The translations under genes and the position numbers were made by a program. From NCBI RefSeq assembly GCF_000018285.1, contig NC_009901.1:4401001-4465000 (forward strand): a stretch of DNA of 64,000 nucleotides, given 5' to 3'. Of this stretch, positions 45,465 to 53,084 are shown piece after piece (the stretch's first letter is position 1; each line of letters begins with the position of its first letter). The notes under the pieces were generated by a model. The model was not told the DNA's origin. It searched no databases and saw nothing but the letters and a program-made list of their open reading frames with translations. Source of the DNA: Shewanella pealeana ATCC 700345 (GTDB lineage Bacteria > Pseudomonadota > Gammaproteobacteria > Enterobacterales > Shewanellaceae).

Positions 45465-45807
45465 ATTTATTTATTATTATTGAATTATTACCTACGACAG
45501 ATAATTATATGAAACTAACATTCCCGCTAGTTAAGCGAGAGGGATTTGCAATCAAGATCACAAATTATTGCTAGAAATGCGCAGAAAACAAACTGGTAAC
45601 TACATATAAATCAAAGATAAACTTAGTATCACCTTACAGCAGCTTATTCATTGCATAAAAAAAGCCCCATCTGTGACGGGGCTTGTTAGGTCGACTATTT
45701 TAAGTCGACTAGCTAGAATCGGCTAACTGCGTAAGCAGTCACCAATATTGCATTGCTTAATGAGTTATTCGATTGTTAGCATGTAGACGGATTAACGTGC
45801 AAGCTGA
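45465..45807. other. Intergenic region between HisC-like and chitinase genes
   Basis: Contains the chitinase terminator (45657-45684) and a GTCGAC...GTCGAC hairpin (45690-45709). The remainder (45465-45650) is AT-rich upstream sequence of the HisC-like gene on its 5' side; no further feature seen. Confidence 0.6.
45657..45684 (-). terminator. Intrinsic terminator of the chitinase gene
   Basis: Minus strand AAGCCCC / GGGGCTT with a 9-nt loop, followed by TTTTTTT. Confidence 0.9.
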
Positions 45808-47991
45808 TTAATGAGCAAACCAGGCATCTTGCCAAGCACTGCCGGTGCCTGGCGCGTAATGGCTTGCTGAGCCGCTACACCAGCCACTGTTTGGCCAAGG
45901 CAGACATTCAAATACGCCGCCAGCATTAGTCACCACATCACCCGCTTGATACTGGGTACCCGCAGCGTAAGCAGGATAGTCACCGCCTTCACTATCTTCT
46001 TCTACTAGATTGATGCTAGTTCGGCTACTTAGTTGTTGCTCTTCGACGTTCACTACGATGTCATAACTCCCCGCAGTTAAATCGGTCGCCAGCAATGTGA
46101 ATGACGCACTGTTGCTAACGCTCATTTCACTGCTAGCAAACACTGTATTGCCTTGCACTAAGCTGGCATTGATCACCATGGTTTGATTAACGCTTGCGCT
46201 AAACTCGATGTTCACGCTGCCTTGCTCAAGCACGTAACGTGGTGCAATACCAGTCACTTCAAGGCTTGGTTTAACAACCGGTGGTAAACCACCATCACAA
46301 TCGCTATCACCTTGTGCTTTCCAAACGCCCCACTCACCCGTTGTGCCAGGCTCGTCACCTTGAGTCCACCAGCCGGCTAACCAGCTCTTACCTGCATGAC
46401 TAACTGTTTCACCGCCAAGGTAAACTGTTGCATTGTCCCATGCGTTATCACATACCGCGCCTTGCTCTTTCACGGTAATAGTACGCAACACTTCAACCTG
46501 CTGGCCTGCGCTGTCGCTAACGCGGTAAGTTAGTGAGTACTGACCAAGAGTGTCGGTATCGACATCACCATCGACGCTAATTTGCGCCGTTAAGTCGCCA
46601 TCTTCAGCATCGATTGCACTTACACCTGCCATCGCATCGAAAGCACTGCCCAGTAAAATGCTAGCATTGGCTACGCCTTTAATTTCAGGCTTAGTGTTAT
46701 AGACTTCAACCGTGCGCACTTGCTCTGTTAGGTTATCGTCACTATCGCTAACACGATAAGTTAGTGCATACAAACCTAGTGTCTGAGTATCAATCGCGCC
46801 TTCGACTTGGATATCAGAGGTTAAATCGCCATCTTCCATATCTCGAGCCGTTACACCTGCTAGCGCATCAAACTGAGCACCGAGTTTAACGCGAGCATTG
46901 CTGACACCTGCAAAAATCGGCTTACCGTTATCCGGCTCTGGAGGCAGAATATCTTGGCCATGGATGAATGGACCGTAGGCCTTGATGAATGACTCGTTAT
47001 AAGCCTGACCCGCAGAGTTTTTCCCCATGTCCCAGTTAACCGACCACGTCATTACACCGCGCAGTGGCTGGCCTTGGGCTTTTAGCTGCTCAAATGCCGC
47101 ATAGAGTTTTTGCGGTTGTTTGATGTAACCTGTCGCGGCCGCGTCGATGTTGGTTGGAATACCAAAGACTAACTTATCGTGGGGGATCTTAGTAAAGCCG
47201 TTAGTGCCGTTCGCTAAGGCATCGGCGATATGGTAGATAAACTCTTGCTTAAGGTTATCGTTGTTCTGTGCAATCCAGCCTAGGCCTTCGATATAAATAC
47301 CATCGCCACCTTGGTTATAGAACTGTGGGTTGATCCAGTCGTAATAACCTTCTAGCTCGGTGATATAAGGCACATACTTACCACCTGTTGTCAGATACGG
47401 AAACTCTGGCGCCATGGTGATTAGGAAGTTCTTCCCCTGATCACGGTAGTAATCTTTAACTATGCGTAGCGCCGCAGGAATAACAGTTTGGTTATCGGCA
47501 GCGGTCACAGCAGCCTGCTCAAGATCGATATCTAGGCCGTCAAAGCCATAAACCTCGACTAGACGAATAATTTCATCGGCGAGAGCCTGCTCTTGACCAT
47601 TACGCAGTTCGATGTGCGCATCGGCGCCACCCAATGCGATTAATACCGAACGTCCTTGACGGTTAAGCTCGCTAATCTGCTCAATAAATTGGGCCTCTGA
47701 TAGGCCTATTGCAGGGTCTAATTTAAATGTAGGAATCGTGCCTACGGCGCCATAAACCTTCATAAATGACACATCGACCACGTTATACTGCGGATCAACA
47801 TCGGTTAAGGTTACACAAGGTGCAATGCCCCCCTTATAGCCAGAGCCGTCGCACCAGTTATGCCAATAACCCACAACCACACCGGCTTGCGGATTTACCA
47901 TATCGGTACCATTGGCCATAGCTGGGGAAGAAATAGCCCCCATAGCAAGCGCAATGCTGGCACCTAGTAGATTCAGTTTTAGTGATTTCAT
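45808..47991 (-). CDS. Secreted GH18 chitinase with Ig-like and CBM5/12 domains
   Basis: 727 residues; signal peptide to about residue 26 (ISSPAMA). GH18 catalytic domain about 35-350: motif DGLDIDLE with catalytic Glu158 (the common W before E is L here), and the SxGG-type strand ALGGADA. Then two related Ig-like modules (about 365-455 and 455-520, each with LTYRVSDS), a first CBM5/12 chitin-binding domain (about 530-580, WLAGWWTQGDEPG), another Ig-like module, and a second CBM5/12 at the C-terminus. Degrades chitin outside the cell. A c-di-GMP riboswitch lies in its leader. Confidence 0.93.
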   Translation of the reverse strand: MKSLKLNLLGASIALAMGAISSPAMANGTDMVNPQAGVVVGYWHNWCDGSGYKGGIAPCVTLTDVDPQYNVVDVSFMKVYGAVGTIPTFKLDPAIGLSEAQFIEQISELNRQGRSVLIALGGADAHIELRNGQEQALADEIIRLVEVYGFDGLDIDLEQAAVTAADNQTVIPAALRIVKDYYRDQGKNFLITMAPEFPYLTTGGKYVPYITELEGYYDWINPQFYNQGGDGIYIEGLGWIAQNNDNLKQEFIYHIADALANGTNGFTKIPHDKLVFGIPTNIDAAATGYIKQPQKLYAAFEQLKAQGQPLRGVMTWSVNWDMGKNSAGQAYNESFIKAYGPFIHGQDILPPEPDNGKPIFAGVSNARVKLGAQFDALAGVTARDMEDGDLTSDIQVEGAIDTQTLGLYALTYRVSDSDDNLTEQVRTVEVYNTKPEIKGVANASILLGSAFDAMAGVSAIDAEDGDLTAQISVDGDVDTDTLGQYSLTYRVSDSAGQQVEVLRTITVKEQGAVCDNAWDNATVYLGGETVSHAGKSWLAGWWTQGDEPGTTGEWGVWKAQGDSDCDGGLPPVVKPSLEVTGIAPRYVLEQGSVNIEFSASVNQTMVINASLVQGNTVFASSEMSVSNSASFTLLATDLTAGSYDIVVNVEEQQLSSRTSINLVEEDSEGGDYPAYAAGTQYQAGDVVTNAGGVFECLPWPNSGWCSGSASHYAPGTGSAWQDAWFAH

Positions 47992-48019
47992 TTATTTATC
48001 CCTTTTCATTAGATATCGA

Positions 48020-48050
48020 AAAGCAACAAACAGGCATGCAGTAGGGCCTG
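48020..48050 (-). terminator. Putative riboswitch expression-platform hairpin
   Basis: Minus strand CAGGC (48050-48046) / GCCTG (48035-48031) followed by TTTGTTGCTTT, just after the aptamer. Could act as a conditional terminator. Confidence 0.45.
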
Positions 48051-48053
48051 TGT

Positions 48054-48144
48054 CACTTGCGGTAGCGCCACTGCCATAGGTGTCCCCTTAGGCTGGATGC
48101 TTTGCGTCACCTGCTTTCACAGGTTTTGCCTTTTTCATCAAGTG
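48054..48144 (-). promoter_or_regulatory. Class I c-di-GMP riboswitch (GEMM-I) upstream of the chitinase gene
   Basis: On the minus strand: closing stem CACUUG (48144-48139) / CAAGUG (48059-48054); receptor strand GGCAAAACC; hairpin CCUGU-GAAA-GCAGG (48123-48110) with the GNRA loop; then the highly conserved GACGCAAAGC (48108-48099), UCCAGCCUAA, and the second helix closing with GCUACCG. Order and loop identities match the GEMM-I consensus. Links chitinase output to c-di-GMP; whether on or off cannot be read from sequence. Confidence 0.88.
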
Positions 48145-48151
48145 CAACCAA

Positions 48152-48201
48152 TGCACCCACAAAATTTCGTGGATTATTATCTGCTTACTTAATTTTGTAA
48201 A
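48152..48201 (-). promoter_or_regulatory. Promoter of the riboswitch-chitinase transcript
   Basis: Minus strand -35 TTTACA (48201-48196), 17 bp, -10 AATAAT (48178-48173). A near-perfect 16-bp inverted repeat centred near 48165 overlaps the expected start and could be an operator. Confidence 0.5.
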
Positions 48202-48581
48202 TCAAAAAATAGCGTAAAAACACACATCTAAAGCAATAAAAACCACTAAACCATCAAAGACAAAATATTGACAACCAAGATATTGATTAAACTCAGATAT
48301 AAATAAACATAACGAAAATATATCCAGCATTAAAGACAACTTAAAAACGAATCTAACAACAAAAACAACTAACTGAATAAACTTTCGAACAATAGCGACA
48401 GAAAGTATCAATAAACGGTTATAACGTCGATTTTTTGATGCTAATACCTGAGCAAACAATTTATTGGCAATAGCATAAAACAGTCTCAAGAGTTCAACTT
48501 AGGTTCAGCAAGCTAACGCTAAGATTGCCATCAGTTTATTTTGTGTGTGAGCACACGGGTTAGCCTAACTAAGAGAGTTGA
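48202..48581. other. AT-rich region between chitinase promoter and yiaW
   Basis: No convincing gene. A weak minus-strand reading frame of 95 codons exists but has a TTG start and no ribosome site. Probably regulatory DNA for both neighbours. Confidence 0.5.
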
Positions 48582-48893
48582 ATGAAGATCCATGACACCA
48601 ATTTAACCTACGAAAATCTCCCCAGCGTAATGCTTCTACTCGACTCTGTTGCCTTTATGTGGGTCGTCACCTTAATCACTGTAGGTATTTTTAGCTGGTT
48701 AGCGTTGAAACTATGGCACCTACATTCTTTGCCCAAATACTTAGCCAAAGAGCGCGGTATGCGACAGGCCAAATTGGTTTTTTGGCTATGTATGTTAGGC
48801 CTATTTTGGAAGCCTCTTTGGGTACTTGCTGTGATTGCCATCGTTACCGATTGGGACCGAGTACAGGAATGGATTAGAGGAACCCGCGCATGA
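48582..48893 (+). CDS. yiaW: DUF3302 inner-membrane protein (YiaW-like)
   Basis: 103 residues with two membrane segments (about 25-45 and 67-87) separated by a basic loop (LPKYLAKERGMRQAK). Matches the small DUF3302 family. Overlaps the next gene as ATGA. In E. coli, yiaW stands next to yiaV in the same way. The function is unknown; a helper of the HlyD-type protein that follows is a fair guess. Confidence 0.88.
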   Translation: MKIHDTNLTYENLPSVMLLLDSVAFMWVVTLITVGIFSWLALKLWHLHSLPKYLAKERGMRQAKLVFWLCMLGLFWKPLWVLAVIAIVTDWDRVQEWIRGTRA

Positions 48894-49921
48894 AAGAGAT
48901 AATGCTGCCGTATATTTTTATCGTATGGTTACTGTTTAAGTTCAAAGTAATCAAAGCCAGACCACGAAACTACTTTATTAGCGTGTTTGTAGGTTGTTTA
49001 ATTGCACTCACGCTATTTTTGGCTCATCGCTTTTATTCTCCATCCGATCTCACTAACTCGACGACAGTAAGGGCACCTCACGCGATCCTCTCACCCGCCT
49101 TTGGACAACAGATAGATAAAGTGGCAATCGATCATAACCAGCAGGTAAACAAAGGCGACCTGCTATACACCTTGGTCGACGACAAGGTCAGCAGCGCTAT
49201 CGATGAAATAAATGCACGCATCAATGAAGTCGAACGCAACATAGAAGCCACTGAGGTAAAGCTGGCGCAAGCAAAGCGTACTCATTTGCGTAAAGCCAAT
49301 CTTGGTGAGCATGTTAGCGAGCGAGACTTAGAGAACGCTGAAGATCACGTGGAAATTATTAAAGCAGAGCTTAAGGTGCAACACGCCCAGCTAGAGGTGA
49401 AATATGCTCAGCTAAGAAAGCAAGAATTTGAGCTAAAAAGGCTTGAAGTTCGGGCGCCATTCGACGGCATGGTGACCCATGTGTATATTGCCGATGGCTC
49501 AAGAGTCGGCGCTATGCACCTATGGGATACCGGCCGTAAATTTGTCGAGATGCGTATTCCCGATCAGTCATTTGCCTACATACAACCGGGTCAGTTTGCC
49601 GAGTTTTATATCAACGCCTATCCAGGTCAGATATTTAGAGCCAGAGTCCACAGTAAGGTTGAAGCCACTGGTGAAGCTCAAGGCGACATCTTGCCTCGCG
49701 AGCAGATGGTATCACGTCATATCAACTTAGGCTCAATGCCCGTGGGCAGAACCGTGGTACTTGAAATAGATGACGACACCATGGCCATGTTGCCGATTGG
49801 TGCGACGGGCTCGGCTTGGATAAGTGCCGACAAGCCCTCTTCACTTCTAGGCTTTCTCGATATCATTGGCGGGGCAACGGTGAGACTCACCGCAGTTAAG
49901 GCTTACCTTAACCCGTTATAA
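48890..49921 (+). CDS. yiaV: HlyD-family membrane-fusion protein (YiaV-like)
   Basis: 343 residues. N-terminal membrane segment (about 28-46), then a lipoyl half-motif, a coiled-coil hairpin (about 95-190, rich in E/K heptads such as INEVERNIEATEVKLAQAK), the second lipoyl half (LEVRAPFDGMVTHVYIADGSRV) and a beta-barrel. Such adaptors bridge an inner-membrane pump to the outer membrane, but no pump gene is adjacent. The ATG overlaps the yiaW stop. Confidence 0.9.
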   Translation: MKEIMLPYIFIVWLLFKFKVIKARPRNYFISVFVGCLIALTLFLAHRFYSPSDLTNSTTVRAPHAILSPAFGQQIDKVAIDHNQQVNKGDLLYTLVDDKVSSAIDEINARINEVERNIEATEVKLAQAKRTHLRKANLGEHVSERDLENAEDHVEIIKAELKVQHAQLEVKYAQLRKQEFELKRLEVRAPFDGMVTHVYIADGSRVGAMHLWDTGRKFVEMRIPDQSFAYIQPGQFAEFYINAYPGQIFRARVHSKVEATGEAQGDILPREQMVSRHINLGSMPVGRTVVLEIDDDTMAMLPIGATGSAWISADKPSSLLGFLDIIGGATVRLTAVKAYLNPL

Positions 49922-49963
49922 CTACCGTGATTGAGAATGCCGACTCCTATGCTTAGCACAGAA

Positions 49964-49995
49964 ACAAAAAGCACTGCTTAGGCTGTGCTTTTTGT
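49964..49995. terminator. Bidirectional terminator
   Basis: ACAAAAAGCAC / GTGCTTTTTGT with a 10-nt loop, between yiaV and the convergent membrane-protein gene. Confidence 0.9.
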
Positions 49996-50016
49996 TCAAT
50001 CTCATTACGTGCCCAA

Positions 50017-50697
50017 TTACGATCGCAACGATGCAATAAGATGCAAAATACGAATAAAGAAGTTAATGATATGCATATACAACATGCCACCAAAATCTAT
50101 CGCTTCATCTAAGGTTTCACCGTACTCACAAGCAACAGCCCAAGTATAACCAATGTAACCACACGAGCTCAGTGCTACGATCAAATGGATCATATCGTGA
50201 CTATGGCCAAAGAACAGTAGCCAAGTAAACTCAACCGTCACAATCCACCCACCAATCACGCACAATACTTTGCCAAAACTAAAAAAGAGCTTAGGTACCA
50301 GAGTTGCGGTGATGATCATTAACAAGGTGATCCCTGCGGTATACTCGACTGCTAACGCCACCTCAGCAGCGGTAAACCCTTGTAGGAATAGGCTCAGGGT
50401 AATACTGATACTCAAGGTCATAAGGTTGTAGCCTAAAAAACTCACCAAAGGCAGTGGGTACTTGAGCATAATCAAGCAGCCACCCATTAATGAGCCAAAC
50501 ACAACTACCAGTAAGACCCAAGGATTTATCCATTGCAGTATTTCAACCGGAAAATATGCAACGGCGAGATAATTAAGGCTAAATCCCCAGATTAACACTA
50601 AGCCAATCACTAAGTTGAACACTCGTTTGCTAACCTGTCTATCCTTTAAAAACAGCCCAGATAAGTAATGACTCAGGCCTGCTTGTGACTTTTCCAT
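50017..50697 (-). CDS. Multi-pass membrane protein, Bax-inhibitor-1-like
   Basis: 226 residues with about seven hydrophobic segments. The C-terminus, DFGGMLYMHIINFFIRILHL, and the motif GYTWAVACEYGE before it resemble the BI-1/YccA family ending (acidic residue, then LYLDFINLFL-type helix), but the rest is divergent. Possible ion leak or stress protein. The assignment is tentative; no operon partner. Confidence 0.6.
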   Translation of the reverse strand: MEKSQAGLSHYLSGLFLKDRQVSKRVFNLVIGLVLIWGFSLNYLAVAYFPVEILQWINPWVLLVVVFGSLMGGCLIMLKYPLPLVSFLGYNLMTLSISITLSLFLQGFTAAEVALAVEYTAGITLLMIITATLVPKLFFSFGKVLCVIGGWIVTVEFTWLLFFGHSHDMIHLIVALSSCGYIGYTWAVACEYGETLDEAIDFGGMLYMHIINFFIRILHLIASLRS

Positions 50698-50979
50698 GAA
50701 AGCTTTTTCCTACCAATAATACGACGTTATACGCCAACTGCTGCGCAGCTTAACTAAGGTTGAAATTTAGCTGTATAACCAAAAGTTAACTTTGCAAAAC
50801 ACCTCAATAAACAGTGAGTTAACTGGCTACGTTTTATACTATGAAGTCAAAAAATATTACTACCACGGCGAATAGGCACTAGCGTGACGAGTCTTAGGCC
50901 ATTAAAACTTACTGCCCTTTAAATATCGAGAGTGCTAGAATCTACGCCTATTTATTTTAGCCAACATAAAGGTAATGCA

Positions 50980-51231
50980 ATGAACCCGATTCTTGCGATC
51001 TTAAAAGAGCATAATGTCAGTGACGAGCAAGCTAAAGAGCTGTTCCAAACGCTAACAGAGAACCCAATGATGGCGATGGCCGTTATTGGTCAGTTAGGTA
51101 TTCCGCCAGAGAAGCTACAACAGCTCATGGGTCTTGTGATGCAAAACCCTGCCTTGATTAAAGAGGCTGTTGAAGAGCTAGGTCTAGACTTTGCAAAAGT
51201 TGAAGCGGCAAAAGCTCAGCTACAACAATAG
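50980..51231 (+). CDS. DUF2999 family protein
   Basis: 83 residues from the ATG at 50980, with AAAGG upstream; an in-frame start 48 bp earlier would remove the ribosome site from the leader. Predicted all-helical and acidic: HNVSDEQAKELFQTLTENPMMAM, then GIPPEKLQQLMGLVMQNPALI. Soluble. Matches a small uncharacterised family of Shewanella and Vibrio. Followed by a terminator; a single-gene unit. Confidence 0.82.
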   Translation: MNPILAILKEHNVSDEQAKELFQTLTENPMMAMAVIGQLGIPPEKLQQLMGLVMQNPALIKEAVEELGLDFAKVEAAKAQLQQ

Positions 51232-51272
51232 CAAAAGCACCTAGCGACAGACGCTAACAATCGGCTCCATAG

Positions 51273-51303
51273 AAAAAGAGTAAGCTTTCGCTTACTCTTT
51301 TTT
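51273..51303 (+). terminator. Intrinsic terminator after the DUF2999 gene
   Basis: AAAAAGAGTAAG / CTTACTCTTTTT with a short loop and a T-run. Confidence 0.92.
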
Positions 51304-51357
51304 TGCCTGCTATTTATCGCCCTAATTGATGCTATATTGGTTTACACCGGATAAAGG

Positions 51358-52680
51358 CTATTCACTCCTCATATCTAGCAGTTTAGGCTCAGGGAATAGC
51401 GGAATACTCAATTCTCTTGGCAAACTAAACAGCACGGCATCAACCACATCGTAGCCATCGCTGGCATCAACAAACTTCCACGTTTTGCCGATATCTGTGG
51501 AGTAGCCAACTAAAGCTGATTCTCGAGCCATCATGCCTTCTGCGCTTGGTGTGCGAATTGTCATAGGCAAATAAGCGTAATACTCATCACCATCGATAAA
51601 CATTTGTGTGGACTCAGTAAATGAAGCTAAGTCTTGACTAAAAGTGCCAGATTTCATTTTTTCGGTGAACTGCCAAATAATTCGCTGATAAGCGACTCTT
51701 GTGCCTTCAAACATTATCTCTTCATCAAGAATAAAGCGCATAAAAGTATCAATATCATTATCAGTAATGCTTTGCTGAAACACCTTGGCCGCTGCGATCG
51801 CCTTTGCAACCACCCGCTCACCTTGTGGGTCATAGTACTTCTGCTCACCACTAGGCTGACCATTAATAACGGCTGTGTCCCATTTCAGCTGTCCGTTAGG
51901 CCAAAACTCTTGTAGTGTGCCATTACCTCTAGCATCAAAATTGGCTCGCTGCTCTAGTGTGCCATCTTCAGAATAGGCTTCAGCGAAACCGACTATCTGA
52001 CCATCTTTAAAGTTACGCTTAGCTCTTAGGTTGCCGTTGTCGTGGTAATCTGTAAACTCTCCCTGTTCGAGTCCTTCGTCAAAAAATCCCTCTTGTGCGA
52101 GCAGACCATTTTCATGAAAGCGCTTTCTTATTCCTGCAGGATGGTGCTCATCATAACGTAGCGTGCCATCCTCATAAAAAGTCTGCCAATGACCCACTCT
52201 ATCAAACCCTAACTCATAACCACGGAATTTCAATTGGCCATTATCAAAGAAACCTTCAACTAAATCAGGCTCTGGTTCAATTATAGGCTCATCGGGATAG
52301 TCAGCCGTTTTCATTATTAAGTCAGTACTGAATGACTCACTTTTCTCTTGTTCCTCTACGGGCAGTGTCGCCAAAACGGGCAATAAGGCTGCCACTGAAT
52401 CATGTAGCGACTGCTTAGCAAGTGCGTCAAACTCAGTAGAGCCACTCGACTCTTTAACCTTAGTTTGTACTTCCGTACTTTTTTGAACGTCATAATCTAC
52501 TGCAATCACGACTTTTAATTGGTTGAATTCAGTATGGCTTTGCAGTGACTTCTGCCCCGCAATCAAGCTCAATATATAGCATCGTTCAAATGTGTCACAA
52601 TCGATAGAAGGCGCTTTACTACCGCATCCAGACAGTAATAGAGCCGCAATAGCACTGGTAGTAATCATTAATAATTTCAT
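51358..52680 (-). CDS. Lipoprotein with MORN-type (YwqK-like) repeats
   Basis: 440 residues. Lipobox LLLSGC with lipid-bearing Cys19. The middle (about 145-280) has six or more repeats of the pattern D/N-G-x-L-x...G-x...Y/F-x-x-N/D-G, for example FFDNGQLKFRGYELG, FYEDGTLRYDEHH, FHENGLLAQEGFF, YHDNGNLRAKRNF, EFWPNGQLKWDT. A C-terminal domain (about 285-440) is unassigned. MORN/YwqK-type repeats occur in exported bacterial proteins, some linked to toxin immunity, but no toxin gene is nearby. Role unknown. Confidence 0.82.
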   Translation of the reverse strand: MKLLMITTSAIAALLLSGCGSKAPSIDCDTFERCYILSLIAGQKSLQSHTEFNQLKVVIAVDYDVQKSTEVQTKVKESSGSTEFDALAKQSLHDSVAALLPVLATLPVEEQEKSESFSTDLIMKTADYPDEPIIEPEPDLVEGFFDNGQLKFRGYELGFDRVGHWQTFYEDGTLRYDEHHPAGIRKRFHENGLLAQEGFFDEGLEQGEFTDYHDNGNLRAKRNFKDGQIVGFAEAYSEDGTLEQRANFDARGNGTLQEFWPNGQLKWDTAVINGQPSGEQKYYDPQGERVVAKAIAAAKVFQQSITDNDIDTFMRFILDEEIMFEGTRVAYQRIIWQFTEKMKSGTFSQDLASFTESTQMFIDGDEYYAYLPMTIRTPSAEGMMARESALVGYSTDIGKTWKFVDASDGYDVVDAVLFSLPRELSIPLFPEPKLLDMRSE

Positions 52681-52899
52681 GGTTTTATAAACTCACGATA
52701 AAGATAGTTCGCATGTTAGATGAAAACCTTGCACTAAGGGAAAGCCTACTTTCTTTATGTGGATTAGTTCACGTATTCAGCCCCTACGCATTGATCCCGA
52801 GTACACTCATTATATAAAGCTTGAACTAGTGCACATTTTACAGAGTGTTGCTTGCGCCGCTTTGATAGCCGCGTACAATCCGCGCCAACAATTTATTGT

Positions 52900-52964
52900 G
52901 CTGTATATCGCTGGAAATCTGGTCCAGAAGTCTCTACCACAAGACCTAATCTTGTGACTACAGC
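52900..52964 (+). promoter_or_regulatory. Guanine-class purine riboswitch aptamer upstream of the purine permease
   Basis: P1 GCUGUA (52900-52905) / UACAGC (52959-52964). P2 CUGGA/UCCAG closes a 7-nt loop AAUCUGG. J2/3 is GUCUCUACC. P3 CACAAG/CUUGUG closes ACCUAAU. J3/1 is GAC, so nucleotide 74 is C (52958), the guanine type. The ligand-contacting U22, U47, U51 and C74 are conserved. Unusual: J1/2 appears one base short, and L3 reads CCUAA where CCGUAA is common. Confidence 0.85.
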
Positions 52965-52978
52965 CCAATCACCGTCCG

Positions 52979-53023
52979 CTGCCAAACGTTTAAAACACTT
53001 GGCAGGCCAGTGGTATCTGCCAA
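52979..53023 (+). promoter_or_regulatory. Mutually exclusive hairpins after the guanine aptamer (expression platform)
   Basis: TTGGCAG (52999-53005) can pair with CTGCCAA upstream (52979-52985) or with an identical CTGCCAA downstream (53017-53023). The second hairpin is followed by TAAATTTATT and may terminate; the first would prevent it. Classic layout for a switch. Confidence 0.65.
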
Positions 53024-53084
53024 TAAATTTATTGAACTCTTCGCGTATAAGAAAATTAGCGCATCAATAAAATAAGGCATCACT

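Noticed and set aside
48202..48489. Minus-strand reading frame of 95 codons upstream of the chitinase
   Set aside because: TTG start, no ribosome site, AT-rich hydrophobic random composition; its end abuts the promoter of the riboswitch transcript.
52979..52995. PurR box (CAAACGTTT core) before the purine permease
   Set aside because: Only the core agrees with the PurR consensus, and the same bases take part in the riboswitch hairpin.
52757..53070. Two short plus-strand reading frames before the purine permease
   Set aside because: They overlap the guanine riboswitch aptamer and its hairpins; no ribosome sites or coding character.
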